33,490 nucleotides of DNA from Flexilinea sp. (GTDB lineage: Bacteria > Chloroflexota > Anaerolineae > Anaerolineales > Anaerolineaceae). Both the position numbers and the translations under genes were made by a program. The notes beneath the pieces were generated by a model. That model was not told where the DNA came from, did no database searches, and saw only the letters and a program-made list of their open reading frames with translations. The stretch covers positions 1 through 33,490 of the forward strand of contig JAFRIR010000038.1 in NCBI GenBank assembly GCA_017432685.1, given 5' to 3'. Within the stretch, counting starts at the first letter, position 1. Every line of letters begins with the position of its first letter. This document shows positions 15,393 to 23,768 of this stretch, one piece after another.

Positions 15393-16682
15393 TTATCCCA
15401 CACTCAGTTTTCTCAGCAACAGTTCGAGCGTGAGCGCCCGGTTGATCTCGCAGCGGTTATAAGGCCAATCACCCTCTTCCGCCGGGATTCCTCTCGTAAA
15501 ACAGTCGCCCGCACAATGATAATAGCAAAAGCAATCCCTGCATTTGTCCTTCCGATGCAGGATCCCGGTCATCTGTGCAATGCGTTTTTCTTCATCGATG
15601 AAGATCCCGCCTGCATCCGCGTGACCGAAGACACCGCCGCACTGGCCGTCACGTCCCGTCGTCTCATAACAGCCGGTCACCTGCCCCAACGGGTTGACCG
15701 TCAGGCTCCCGCCCAGCGGAGCCTTGCAAAATACCGCAGAGACATTCTCCGGACGGGCGCCGGAATAATAGAGGAATTTCCCATGATCCGCAGCGATCTG
15801 CCATGCGTCCAGAAAGCTCTTAACAAAACACTCTCCCTGCTCCCGGAAGGCTGTCCCATGGGCACCGCGGACTTCATAAAAAGCCGGTTCCGCCTGGATC
15901 TCCCGGCAGCCGGTGTTTTCACACAAAAAGCGCACATCCTCCGGCAGCCGCTCAAAGCGTTCCGGCGTGACCGTCATACGGATGTTGAAGGAATACCCCG
16001 CCTCCGTGAGCTGCTTCACCGAGCGCATCACAAGCTCAAAAGAAGCCTTCCCGCCCGGCAGCGGCCGCTGGAGGTTTTGTGTCTCCGCGGCTCCATCCAT
16101 GGAGATCGTCATCCCGTCGATCCATTCCATCAGCCATTTTCCGTGCGCTTCACTCCAGCAGCCGTTGGTGACGATGTGCAGCGTGGATCTCAGCGGTTTT
16201 TCACGGGCATATTTCGCGAGTTCCAGCATCGCATCCCAATGCAGCGTCGGCTCCCCGCCCCCGTGAAAGGTCACGGAAAAGTGGTCCATCCCTTGCTTCC
16301 GGGCATTGTCACAGACCAGGTCGATCGCTCTGCGGGCAAGGGCGGGGTCCAGGTCTAAATTGTTCGTTTCACCGCCATTGGCATAGCAGTAAATACAGCG
16401 CAGGTTGCAGCGGTTGCTCATCAGCAGCGCAGCGAAGGTCGGCTGAAATTCTTTAAGGTTTGGATCGGGAGGTTCCGGCGGATCGGGCTGCGTGAAGCCG
16501 ATGGAATCGAAAAAGTCCAGCGCCTCCGGTTCGTCAGCAAGTGACTCTCTTTTCCATGTACCGCAAAATTGCTGTGCACAGTCTGCCATCGCCCGGTTGC
16601 CCAAAAACAGCAGTCCCCGCAGCGGACGATAAATCAGATATTTATCCTGAAACGGTATCAGATAAAGCGATTTCCCGCTCAT
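15393..16682 (-). CDS. Radical SAM/SPASM peptide-maturase-like enzyme (third SPASM paralogue)
   Basis: A 429-residue SPASM radical SAM protein. The first 80 residues form an N-terminal domain (YLIPFQDKYLIYRPLRGLLF) that it shares with the protein at 19402-21108. The radical SAM motif is CNLRCIYC (C92, C96, C99), followed by FHGGGEPTLHW and SMDGAAETQNLQRP, as in anaerobic sulfatase maturases and RiPP maturases. The SPASM half has CKAPLGGSLTVNPLGQVTGCYE and then CRDCFCYYHCAGDC with a final C near NRCEIN, enough for two auxiliary [4Fe-4S] clusters. SPASM enzymes of this class abstract hydrogen from peptide side chains to make thioether or C-C crosslinks or formylglycine. Its start overlaps the previous stop as ATGA (16679-16682), so it is translationally coupled. 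It directly precedes the leader of the Cys-rich substrate gene. Confidence 0.9.
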   Translation of the reverse strand: MSGKSLYLIPFQDKYLIYRPLRGLLFLGNRAMADCAQQFCGTWKRESLADEPEALDFFDSIGFTQPDPPEPPDPNLKEFQPTFAALLMSNRCNLRCIYCYANGGETNNLDLDPALARRAIDLVCDNARKQGMDHFSVTFHGGGEPTLHWDAMLELAKYAREKPLRSTLHIVTNGCWSEAHGKWLMEWIDGMTISMDGAAETQNLQRPLPGGKASFELVMRSVKQLTEAGYSFNIRMTVTPERFERLPEDVRFLCENTGCREIQAEPAFYEVRGAHGTAFREQGECFVKSFLDAWQIAADHGKFLYYSGARPENVSAVFCKAPLGGSLTVNPLGQVTGCYETTGRDGQCGGVFGHADAGGIFIDEEKRIAQMTGILHRKDKCRDCFCYYHCAGDCFTRGIPAEEGDWPYNRCEINRALTLELLLRKLSVG

Positions 16683-18010
16683 TGATCCTCCCTCAGCTTC
16701 ACCCCGGCATAACCGTAATTCCGTGCCGGTCCAAACAGCAGCCGTTCCGCAGTCTCCGTCAGCTCCGTTTCCGCCAGCCGGCGGTTCACCCGACAGCGGA
16801 AGCTCCCCGCATCCCTGGCATCAACGGACAAAGCCGGGCAGACATCCGGGCAACCCCGCGCACAGTGAAAACGGTTGAAACAGTGCTCACAGTCCGGATC
16901 CTCCCGGGAAAGTTTTTCAAAAAGAGCCTCATCCTGCATGGGATCCAGCTGTTTCTCTTCCGCCTCTTCCTGAGAGGAAACCGCGAAACAGGACGAGGCG
17001 CCTGCCGGCGGGACCAGATGGAGCGCCTGACGGAAGATCTGGCAAAAACGTCCATGGACCTCTCCGATCCGGCTGCCGCTGGAAACGATCTTTGCAGGTT
17101 TTTCAGATTGTGCCTTCAAGAAAGACTCACAAAAAACATCTGCAAGATCCGCATCAATGTGCTGATGATACACCGGCTCAATATGGATCTCCTCAGCGTC
17201 AAATCTTTCCGCTATGAAACCGGCAATTTCCGGGATCCTGCCGAAGTTTTCAGGCAGGACCGTCACCCGAAAGGATAGATTCTCTGAAATCCTGCTGATA
17301 TTTTTGATTGTCCGCTCCAGGATCCGGAAGCTTTCCGAACCGTTCCGCAGCGGCCGCTGCCGGTTGTGGAGCTCCGGCGGACCGTCAACGGAAATACCCA
17401 CCCTGTCAAAATGTGCAGCGATCCAGCGGGCTTTTTCCGGGTCCATGACGCCGTTCGTCGCGATATAGGAGCGGAATGGTACCTTTGCCTGTTTGCAGAT
17501 CCATTGCAGATCCGTCAGCAGATCCGGAAGCCGCGAATCCAGTGAAGGCTCACCGCCGCCATGAAAGACAGCCGTGAACGGCTCACCCTTTTCCCGGCAG
17601 TTCCCGGCCACCTCACGGGCAGCAGCCATAATCAGGTCTTTGGACAGCCTGACACCTTCCCGATGGGCAGCTTTGGCAAAACAATAAGAGCAGTTCAGAT
17701 TACAATCCAGCGTCGTATAAAGCGTCAGGCAGGTCGGCCGGTAATTTTCGGGATCATGCATCTGCTGCCAGATAGCCTGTGCAGAAAGCGCCGCCCGGAT
17801 CAGGTAATGAGGCGTCATATCCTCACCGAAGGGAAGAGCTCCGGAAAGGATCCCCGTGATCTCCTCCGCCTCACGCTTTCGGGCGGCTGCAAGATACCCC
17901 GGAGCATAAAACAGCGTCAGGTCGCCGGCATTTCGGAAAAAGACCGGCGGGGATACCCCTTCGATCTGCCGGAACACGTCTTTATTCAGGACATCCGGGC
18001 TCACAGACAC
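16679..18010 (-). CDS. Radical SAM/SPASM peptide-maturase-like enzyme (second SPASM paralogue)
   Basis: A 443-residue SPASM radical SAM protein with a divergent 95-residue N-terminal domain, the motif CNLNCSYC (C103, C107, C110), VFHGGGEPSLDSRLP and ISVDGPPELHNRQRP. The C-terminal SPASM region has CFAVSS, then a spaced cluster CEHCFNRFHCARGCPDVCP and a final CRVN, so both auxiliary clusters look possible, although the segment between the first and later cysteines is unusually acidic (SSQEEAEEKQLDPMQDEALF). The GTG at 18010 overlaps the end of the PqqD-like gene by 29 bases; a second in-frame GTG at 18004 has a better distance from GAGG. The coupling upstream to the PqqD-like gene and downstream (ATGA) to the next SPASM gene argues that the three act together. 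Confidence 0.9.
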   Translation of the reverse strand: MSVSPDVLNKDVFRQIEGVSPPVFFRNAGDLTLFYAPGYLAAARKREAEEITGILSGALPFGEDMTPHYLIRAALSAQAIWQQMHDPENYRPTCLTLYTTLDCNLNCSYCFAKAAHREGVRLSKDLIMAAAREVAGNCREKGEPFTAVFHGGGEPSLDSRLPDLLTDLQWICKQAKVPFRSYIATNGVMDPEKARWIAAHFDRVGISVDGPPELHNRQRPLRNGSESFRILERTIKNISRISENLSFRVTVLPENFGRIPEIAGFIAERFDAEEIHIEPVYHQHIDADLADVFCESFLKAQSEKPAKIVSSGSRIGEVHGRFCQIFRQALHLVPPAGASSCFAVSSQEEAEEKQLDPMQDEALFEKLSREDPDCEHCFNRFHCARGCPDVCPALSVDARDAGSFRCRVNRRLAETELTETAERLLFGPARNYGYAGVKLREDQ

Positions 18011-18449
18011 GCACCTCGCATAATTTCAAAAACACCGCCCGGACGAATGAGCGGGTCTTTTCCTCATCCCAGCCGGTATATTGCTGAACCTTAACAAAAA
18101 CCTCCGACATCGGCTGTTCTCCGTTGAACTGGTTGAAGACAAACAACGCCGGTGAATCAAGCGAAAACAACGGGATCGGGTCAACAGCTGCGGAAGTCTC
18201 CGCGCAGACCATCCCTTTTTCCAGGCTGATTTTCGCCTTACGGTTGACAGCCGGGTAAAGCTCAGAGAACTGTGCAACGTCAAACTCCGTCAGGTCTTCG
18301 ATACGGTAACTCGGCAGTCCCGCCCGGCTGCGCTTCCGTTCCGCAGCAGCATCCGCGGCAGCAGAAAACATCCCGCGGCGGGAGACCCTGATTTTCATCT
18401 CTCCGACGGTCTTCGGAAAATGTTCGGAATCGATCAGTGGCTTTTTCAT
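17982..18449 (-). CDS. PqqD-like small protein, probable peptide-recognition partner
   Basis: A 155-residue protein. The C-terminal half (about 98-150) reads like PqqD: SPALFVFNQFNGEQPMSEVF, then a helix pair QYTGWDEEKTRSFVRAVFLKLCEVRVC, matching the winged helix of the PqqD / RiPP recognition element fold, including the 'lFn.fdG..s..ei...l' pattern. Such domains bind the leader or substrate and deliver it to a radical SAM partner. The N-terminal half has an isolated SRRGMFSAAADAAAE, reminiscent of a Tat box but without a hydrophobic segment, and ILE-type beta segments with a cysteine (MVCAETSA). The ATG at 18449 overlaps the stop of the preceding radical SAM gene (ATGA), with GGGGGA upstream. 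The assignment is by eye and would be the weakest link in the system. Confidence 0.6.
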   Translation of the reverse strand: MKKPLIDSEHFPKTVGEMKIRVSRRGMFSAAADAAAERKRSRAGLPSYRIEDLTEFDVAQFSELYPAVNRKAKISLEKGMVCAETSAAVDPIPLFSLDSPALFVFNQFNGEQPMSEVFVKVQQYTGWDEEKTRSFVRAVFLKLCEVRVCEPGCPE

Positions 18450-19402
18450 CGATCCCCCATCGGCTGCAATCTGCGCAAACGGGCAGCAATACAGCCGCCG
18501 CAGCACTCTTCTGTCTCAAAATAAACACATTTTGAACATTCCGGATAAATCCCGAAAGTTCGCAGAGGCCTGATCCGTTCTGTCATCGCCTGAAAAGCAG
18601 CTTCGGCATCCGGAAAATCCGCTTGATTCAGCGAAAACAGGTTTGACAAACCGAAGCAGGGAATGATCCTGCCCCCGGTGCACAGATCCAGCACCGGCGA
18701 GCATCTGGAAATATAGCGGAACCCGTTTGCCGTGAGCCGATCAAAGGAATTTCCGAACATACAGCGGACAAACCCACAATCCGCATCCAGGCTGATCCCG
18801 TGTTCTGCTGTCAGAAAGGATTGCTCCAGCAGAGCCTGCCCAATCATCGGGTAACATTTCGGATGCAGCGCCCTGTTCGCTCCCTGCCAGGTCGGGTGAG
18901 CCAGTCCGATGCGGATGTTCCTGCGCAGTCGATAGTTTTCGATCCATGTCACAGCTTCCCGAAAGGAGAAAGCCGCCGAGGTCAGTGTATATCCCAATGA
19001 CACACGTGGACCAAGCATCTCCAGTGTCTCCTGACGGATACGTAACTCCCGGTTTCCACATGATGCGCTCATATTGATCACCACGTTACAGACCTCCGGG
19101 TCCAGCGCGGCCAGGGCACTCCGTGCCGGCTTCGACATCACACCGTTGGAAAAAACCGTGACCGTACAACCTGCCTCGCGGCCGAGGTTTACAAATTTAT
19201 CAAAACACGGGTGCATCGTCGGCTCACCACCGAGAAGCCGAAGCTCCCTGATCCCTCCCCGCAGTGTGAAATCCAGCCAGGCCCGAACCTCCGTTTCGTC
19301 CATCTGAAAGTGATTCTCACGAAGCATACGTCTGCGTGAATCGACAGCAAAGCAGAAGTCGCAGTGTGTGCTGCAGTAGTTGGTGATGATCTGATTTGCC
19401 AT
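18446..19402 (-). CDS. Small radical SAM enzyme with Cys-rich C-terminus
   Basis: A 318-residue radical SAM protein that begins almost at its motif: NYCSTHCDFCFA (C10, C14, C17). RLLGGEPTMHPCFDKFV and FSNGVMSK follow, as in molybdopterin- or peptide-directed radical SAM enzymes. The C-terminal region is shorter than in the SPASM paralogues but keeps two cysteine groups, CTGGRIIPCFG and CSKC...CCGGC, so a SPASM-like or twitch auxiliary cluster is likely. It lacks the N-terminal 80-residue domain of its neighbours. The ATG at 19402 shares a base with the preceding stop (TGATG) and has GGGAG upstream. Substrate unknown; position between the long SPASM enzyme and the PqqD-like gene suggests a role in the same maturation pathway. 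Confidence 0.88.
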   Translation of the reverse strand: MANQIITNYCSTHCDFCFAVDSRRRMLRENHFQMDETEVRAWLDFTLRGGIRELRLLGGEPTMHPCFDKFVNLGREAGCTVTVFSNGVMSKPARSALAALDPEVCNVVINMSASCGNRELRIRQETLEMLGPRVSLGYTLTSAAFSFREAVTWIENYRLRRNIRIGLAHPTWQGANRALHPKCYPMIGQALLEQSFLTAEHGISLDADCGFVRCMFGNSFDRLTANGFRYISRCSPVLDLCTGGRIIPCFGLSNLFSLNQADFPDAEAAFQAMTERIRPLRTFGIYPECSKCVYFETEECCGGCIAARLRRLQPMGDR

Positions 19403-21108
19403 CAATTGCTCCCTTCCCGAAGCGCTGACCAAACCATCTCTATATCCGATTTGTTCATACCGGAATGATCCAGCTGAAATTTCAGGGATTCGTCTCCTTC
19501 CAGAACCTTAACAAAATTATCATAAGAACATGATGAACCGCAGTACGGGATATATTTCTGCTGTTCCGATATCGCGTCAGCAGCAGAACAGCCTCTGTCG
19601 GTTTCGTTCAGCCCGGACGTATCAGCAATAATGATCCGGGATCCATCCCGGAACCATCCCTGAGCCGAATCTGAAGGGAGAGGAGGCAATTCTTTGGGTT
19701 TCGGTGAATGATAACGATTCCAGGATTCTGTACCATATGCGGATAATACCATCGGGAAAGTATCCGGGCATTCAAGCCCGGCATCGCGAAAATCAGTCTG
19801 TTTTGTCACCCAGGCCCGGTAAACTTCATTTTCCAATATCTCATCCGACCGGTTCCGGCATCCAAGCTGATCAAGAAGCTGCCACAGGGTCAATATTTTT
19901 GTCATACAGCAGAAATCACCGTTCCGTTCCCGTGTCAGGACACAGCCGCCTGCGCAGTGCGCATAACAGAAACAACCCCGGCAGCTTTCCCGGTTTTCTT
20001 CGCTGGTTGCCCGCTGTTGCTCCAACAATTCTTCATCTATACGCATATTTTCGGAACTGACGTACCCAAAATACCGGCCGGACCCGTCAGTTTGCCGATT
20101 CTCCGCCAGCTGCCAGCAGCTGCCGATTTGTCCTTCCGGGTCAACGATCAGCGCATCTCTTCCCACCGGGCAGAGGGAATTTCTGCATTCACTGATATCA
20201 CCCGAGGAATAAACCAATGGGATCTGCTTCGCTTTCAAAATTCGCTGCGCTGACGCCCATTGTCTTGCAAAGACCAACGGATCCGGCGACATCAAGCCGT
20301 TCTTTCGGGACATGGCGCTTTCGATCATCGGTTCCAGACAGACAGCACCCACCGTCCAGCGATCCGCAAGAAAGGCCGCCCATGCAGGAAGTTCTTCAAC
20401 ATTTTCCGCCGAGATACAGGAACGGATGATCAGTTCACAAGGACCTTTCGAGAAAATATCCGCGCTTCGGCAGACCGTTTGGAAAGACTCCCCGCCGTTC
20501 GCTCCCGGCCGCTGCCGGTTCTGTGAATCAGGAAACCCGTCCAGTGAAAGCACCACCGTATCCATGTTTTCCGCGATCCAGCGGGCTTTTTCTTCAGAAT
20601 AAAATCCGTTCGTCGTCACCTCAAAACGGACCGGTACACCTGCTTTTTCAGCCTTTCGCCGGGCATAATTCACAGCAAAAAAGACCTCTTTGAACGCGGC
20701 AAATGGCTCTCCGCCGAAAAAATGAATATTCCAGTCAGCCGCCCCGCTCTTTCGCATGACTTCCGCATAACCGTCAACCGCCCGGCGGATCAGGTCAAAG
20801 GACATCACGGGATGGGCCTGCAGCGCAGCAAAATCACAGTAGGCACAATGCATCATGCAGTCCCGGGTCGGAACCAGACCGAGAAAACACGGATCAGGCA
20901 CTCCGCATTTGCGGTCGGGACGGTTTCCCTCTTTTCGCAGTTCCCCAACCCAGGGAGCGCCTGCCGGAATCGGAGCTGAAGCGTCCTCAAGACAAACGGA
21001 AACTGCTGCTGCCATTGCCCGGTTGACCAGCGTCGAAATGCCGTGAAACGGCACATAAATCAAAACCTGGCTGCGGTTAATGGGGATGTACCACACATCA
21101 GCGGACAC
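19402..21108 (-). CDS. Long radical SAM/SPASM enzyme with a C-terminal extension (first SPASM paralogue)
   Basis: A 568-residue protein, about 140 residues longer than the other two SPASM enzymes here. N-terminal domain 1-75 (WYIPINRSQVLIYVPFHG) resembles that of the third paralogue. The radical SAM motif is CMMHCAYC (C84, C88, C91), then FFGGEPFAAFKE and SLDGFPDSQNRQRP. SPASM cysteines are C308, C313, C331, C376, C379, C381, C385, C389 and C400/C401, a full set for two auxiliary clusters. Residues about 420-568 are an extension I do not recognise, with a Pro-rich linker (KPKELPPLPSD) and YIPYCGSSCSYDNFVKVL near the end. The GTG start at 21108 has GGGAG six bases upstream and lies 13 bases after the preceding stop, so it is in one operon with the FGE-like gene. 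Confidence 0.9.
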   Translation of the reverse strand: MSADVWYIPINRSQVLIYVPFHGISTLVNRAMAAAVSVCLEDASAPIPAGAPWVGELRKEGNRPDRKCGVPDPCFLGLVPTRDCMMHCAYCDFAALQAHPVMSFDLIRRAVDGYAEVMRKSGAADWNIHFFGGEPFAAFKEVFFAVNYARRKAEKAGVPVRFEVTTNGFYSEEKARWIAENMDTVVLSLDGFPDSQNRQRPGANGGESFQTVCRSADIFSKGPCELIIRSCISAENVEELPAWAAFLADRWTVGAVCLEPMIESAMSRKNGLMSPDPLVFARQWASAQRILKAKQIPLVYSSGDISECRNSLCPVGRDALIVDPEGQIGSCWQLAENRQTDGSGRYFGYVSSENMRIDEELLEQQRATSEENRESCRGCFCYAHCAGGCVLTRERNGDFCCMTKILTLWQLLDQLGCRNRSDEILENEVYRAWVTKQTDFRDAGLECPDTFPMVLSAYGTESWNRYHSPKPKELPPLPSDSAQGWFRDGSRIIIADTSGLNETDRGCSAADAISEQQKYIPYCGSSCSYDNFVKVLEGDESLKFQLDHSGMNKSDIEMVWSALREGSN

Positions 21109-21121
21109 GGTTCACTCCCGG

Positions 21122-23524
21122 TCAGTTTTCGGAGACCGCACAGCGGAAGCCGCGGTCAAGACCGAAGGAAGTACCGATGCCATAGAAACGGTCAGTCGTC
21201 CGGGCGTTGTTTTCCCCGGTCTGGGCCGAACCACCGCGGATCACATAATAGTTTCCGTTTTCCGGACCTGTCGGGTCGATCGGCTGGTTCGTAACGCTGT
21301 ACCAGTTTTCCTGATAGCGATCGGACACCCATTCCGAAACGTTTCCGCCCAGGTCATACACACCAAAAGCGCTGACATCCTCCGGGTTGGCATTCACCGC
21401 AAGGGTGTCATAATTTCCATTTCCGGAATAATTCAGATTTCCGGAGACAAAAGCCGCGCCCCAGGGGTAGGCAGTCCCTTCCGGACCCTTTGCCACATAT
21501 TCCCATTCAGCCTCGGTCGGCAGACGCATCCCCGCCCATTCACAGTAAGCTGCCGCCTGCTGCCTGTCCACGGCAATCACCGGATAGTTGCTGAAAGCCG
21601 GATTCCCGTAATAGGAGGCCTGACGGAGGGATTTCGTCTCATGCGGTTCCGTACACGCCCCCTCAGCCACACACAGCGCATATTGCTCGTTATTGACTTC
21701 GTACGCGTCGATCCAGTAAGCCGAAAGCGTCACTTCGTGAACCGGCTTCTCGTCGATCTGTCCGTTGGTCACACCCATGTTGAAGACCGCGGATGGGATA
21801 TAAACCATTTTTGCATTGTCCTTTGCCCGGACACCTTTGGAAGACCACAAGCCGGGGTTCAGCAAAACGTCCACATCGTCCTCGCTTACCTCAAATTTTT
21901 CCGGATCCAGCGAATTCATATCCACAAAACAGCGGAACCCGATGTTGTCAGCCGCGTAACCCGGGAACGTTTCTATTTCCGCATCAGGACCGGCAGCAGC
22001 CGGATAGCTGTTCCACGCACCGCCCAGGGCAACATCAGCGCCATCACCCTCCGGGGCTGTCCATTCCCAAACATTGCCGATCATCTGCACCATGCCATAA
22101 GCCGAAGACGGAGAACGGAAAGCAGTGACGGGAACCGTCAGCGCATGCTGATCTTCGGAATGGATGTAAGCGCGCCGGTTGGTACCGACGACATTGACCG
22201 ATGAAGCCGTGACAGCCGCGTTATCGGCGAGTTTTGCAGCAGCTTTCCACTCATCAGCGCTCGGAAGCCGCATGCCCGCCCATTCACAATAGGAAGCCGC
22301 CTGACCGGAATTCACATAAACCATCGGCAGCTTGTCAGCAGCATTTTCCTCTTCGGGATAGGCAAGGCGGTAGAGCGCTTCCGGCAGCTCACAAACCCCG
22401 TCAGCCACACACGATTGATATTGCTCGACTGTCACCGCATAGACGGACGCCAGCACATCCTTTTCCGTCAGCAGCAAGATGGAACCGTCCTGCTTTGCGA
22501 TGACCGCCTGTCCCGGTTTGACCTGCACAGCTGCCTTTTCCGGAACCGGTTCTGTCTCGGAAACAGAAGCAGCGATAGCAGAGGCTTTTCTGCCAACCGT
22601 TGTGTCAGATGCATCTTCTGTTGTTTCTTCTGTGACCGAAAGCTCAGCCTCAGCCACTTCAGCCGTCGGCAGCGGAACCGAAGGCCCCTCCACCACAACG
22701 ATATCAGCTTCCGGAGTCTCGGCCCCTTCAACTGCCTCTTCCAACGGTTTTTCCCCTTCCGCAGTCCTTATCTCTGTCTTTACCGGAACAACAGTTTTGA
22801 CATCCGCATCCGCCGGCGTCTTTTCCGCGTCCTTTTTGTCGGAAACCGGATCGGCTGCCGGAGTCTGTACCGGCACACTGACCTGAGCCGGTACAAAATC
22901 CTTAAGGGAAGCAAGGCCGTTCTCACTCACCGTCTGAAAAGCCGCCATCACCGTTTGGTGCGTTCCGGTCCTCAGGATCTCACGGTTCAGGAACCAGCCA
23001 CCGACAGCAAGCAGCACAAAGACCACGAAAAACCAGCCTCCGTTCCGGGGCTTTGCGGCAATTGTCACGATATTGTCGAAGGCGCCGAGCAGGTCATTTT
23101 CCCCGCGGGCACGCTTGAGCCGGCGCAGAAGATCTTCATAACCGCCCTTCTGCAGCAACCAGATCAACAGAATAAAGGAGCCGATCACCGGGATCAGCCC
23201 GAGCAGCAGCCACCAGCCGCTTTTCGGCAGGGAATGCAGACGGCGGACGGTTGCTGACCAAACCGGAATGACCATCAGCAGAAAATAAAAGCACCAGAGC
23301 GGCAGCACCCAGGGAATATAAATTTTCGAAAGCATGCCGGTCTCATCTGCAATATTGAGCGCAGCGGGCAGCAGGTCATTTTTATTCAGCAGGAAAAAGA
23401 TACCGGGCACAAGCGGTATCAGCAGGATCAGCCAGTGAATGATCATCGCCATCCAATAGACACCGCGTTTCATGAATCCGGAGAAATTTGCATAATTCCG
23501 AAACAGACTGAAATATGACTTCAT
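21122..23524 (-). CDS. DUF805 membrane protein fused to two FGE/SUMF1-fold domains
   Basis: An 800-residue protein. Residues 1-135 are a DUF805 domain (RNYANFSGFMKRGVYW, then RRLHSLPKSGWWLLLGLIPVIG) with three or four membrane segments; another hydrophobic segment at about 163-180 follows. Residues 195-350 are an acidic low-complexity Val/Glu/Thr linker. Two formylglycine-generating-enzyme folds follow: 355-535 (VTVEQYQSC, YCEWAGMRLPSADEWKAAAK, GNVWEWTA) and 573-800 (MVYIPSAVFNMG, YCEWAGMRLPTEAEWEYVAKG, GGNVSEWVSDRY, VIRGGSAQTGENNARTTDR, GFRCA). The paired cysteines of true FGE (RGGS followed by CxxxxC) are absent, so it is probably not an oxidase of sulfatases. The fold is also used for ligand binding and protein recognition. 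The start at 23524 has GGGAGG upstream. First gene of the radical SAM cluster. Confidence 0.88.
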   Translation of the reverse strand: MKSYFSLFRNYANFSGFMKRGVYWMAMIIHWLILLIPLVPGIFFLLNKNDLLPAALNIADETGMLSKIYIPWVLPLWCFYFLLMVIPVWSATVRRLHSLPKSGWWLLLGLIPVIGSFILLIWLLQKGGYEDLLRRLKRARGENDLLGAFDNIVTIAAKPRNGGWFFVVFVLLAVGGWFLNREILRTGTHQTVMAAFQTVSENGLASLKDFVPAQVSVPVQTPAADPVSDKKDAEKTPADADVKTVVPVKTEIRTAEGEKPLEEAVEGAETPEADIVVVEGPSVPLPTAEVAEAELSVTEETTEDASDTTVGRKASAIAASVSETEPVPEKAAVQVKPGQAVIAKQDGSILLLTEKDVLASVYAVTVEQYQSCVADGVCELPEALYRLAYPEEENAADKLPMVYVNSGQAASYCEWAGMRLPSADEWKAAAKLADNAAVTASSVNVVGTNRRAYIHSEDQHALTVPVTAFRSPSSAYGMVQMIGNVWEWTAPEGDGADVALGGAWNSYPAAAGPDAEIETFPGYAADNIGFRCFVDMNSLDPEKFEVSEDDVDVLLNPGLWSSKGVRAKDNAKMVYIPSAVFNMGVTNGQIDEKPVHEVTLSAYWIDAYEVNNEQYALCVAEGACTEPHETKSLRQASYYGNPAFSNYPVIAVDRQQAAAYCEWAGMRLPTEAEWEYVAKGPEGTAYPWGAAFVSGNLNYSGNGNYDTLAVNANPEDVSAFGVYDLGGNVSEWVSDRYQENWYSVTNQPIDPTGPENGNYYVIRGGSAQTGENNARTTDRFYGIGTSFGLDRGFRCAVSEN

Positions 23525-23620
23525 AAGACACCTCCCATCTCTGCGAATACCGTTCGATCCTCACTCTAAAAACACGTTCCGGCTGCTCACAGAGACTTTG
23601 TATGCTTTTCTTATCTGGGT

Positions 23621-23649
23621 ATTATATCAAAAGAATGAAAAGCGGGAAA
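23621..23649 (-). promoter_or_regulatory. Possible promoter of the radical SAM cluster
   Basis: On the minus strand TATAAT lies at 23626-23621 with a poor -35 (TTTCCC near 23649-23644). It would give a leader of about 90 bases before the FGE-like gene. It is divergent from the promoter of the NifU-like gene. Confidence 0.4.
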
Positions 23650-23682
23650 AGGTGCAGCACATTCTGATTCGTCAGTATAATT

Positions 23683-23712
23683 TTCAAATTTCTCAATTTG
23701 TTAGTGTATAAT
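23683..23712 (+). promoter_or_regulatory. Possible promoter of the NifU-like/GGGtGRT pair
   Basis: TATAAT at 23707-23712, preceded by TTCAAA at 23683-23688 with an 18-base spacer. The leader to the start codon is about 50 bases. Confidence 0.5.
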
Positions 23713-23768
23713 TGTAAAGAAGACATCCAACACGTCCCTGGCGTGTTTAATTTATGAGGAGAAATTTC

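Noticed and set aside
21122..23524. Annotation as a functional formylglycine-generating enzyme
   Set aside because: Neither FGE-fold domain has the paired active-site cysteines.
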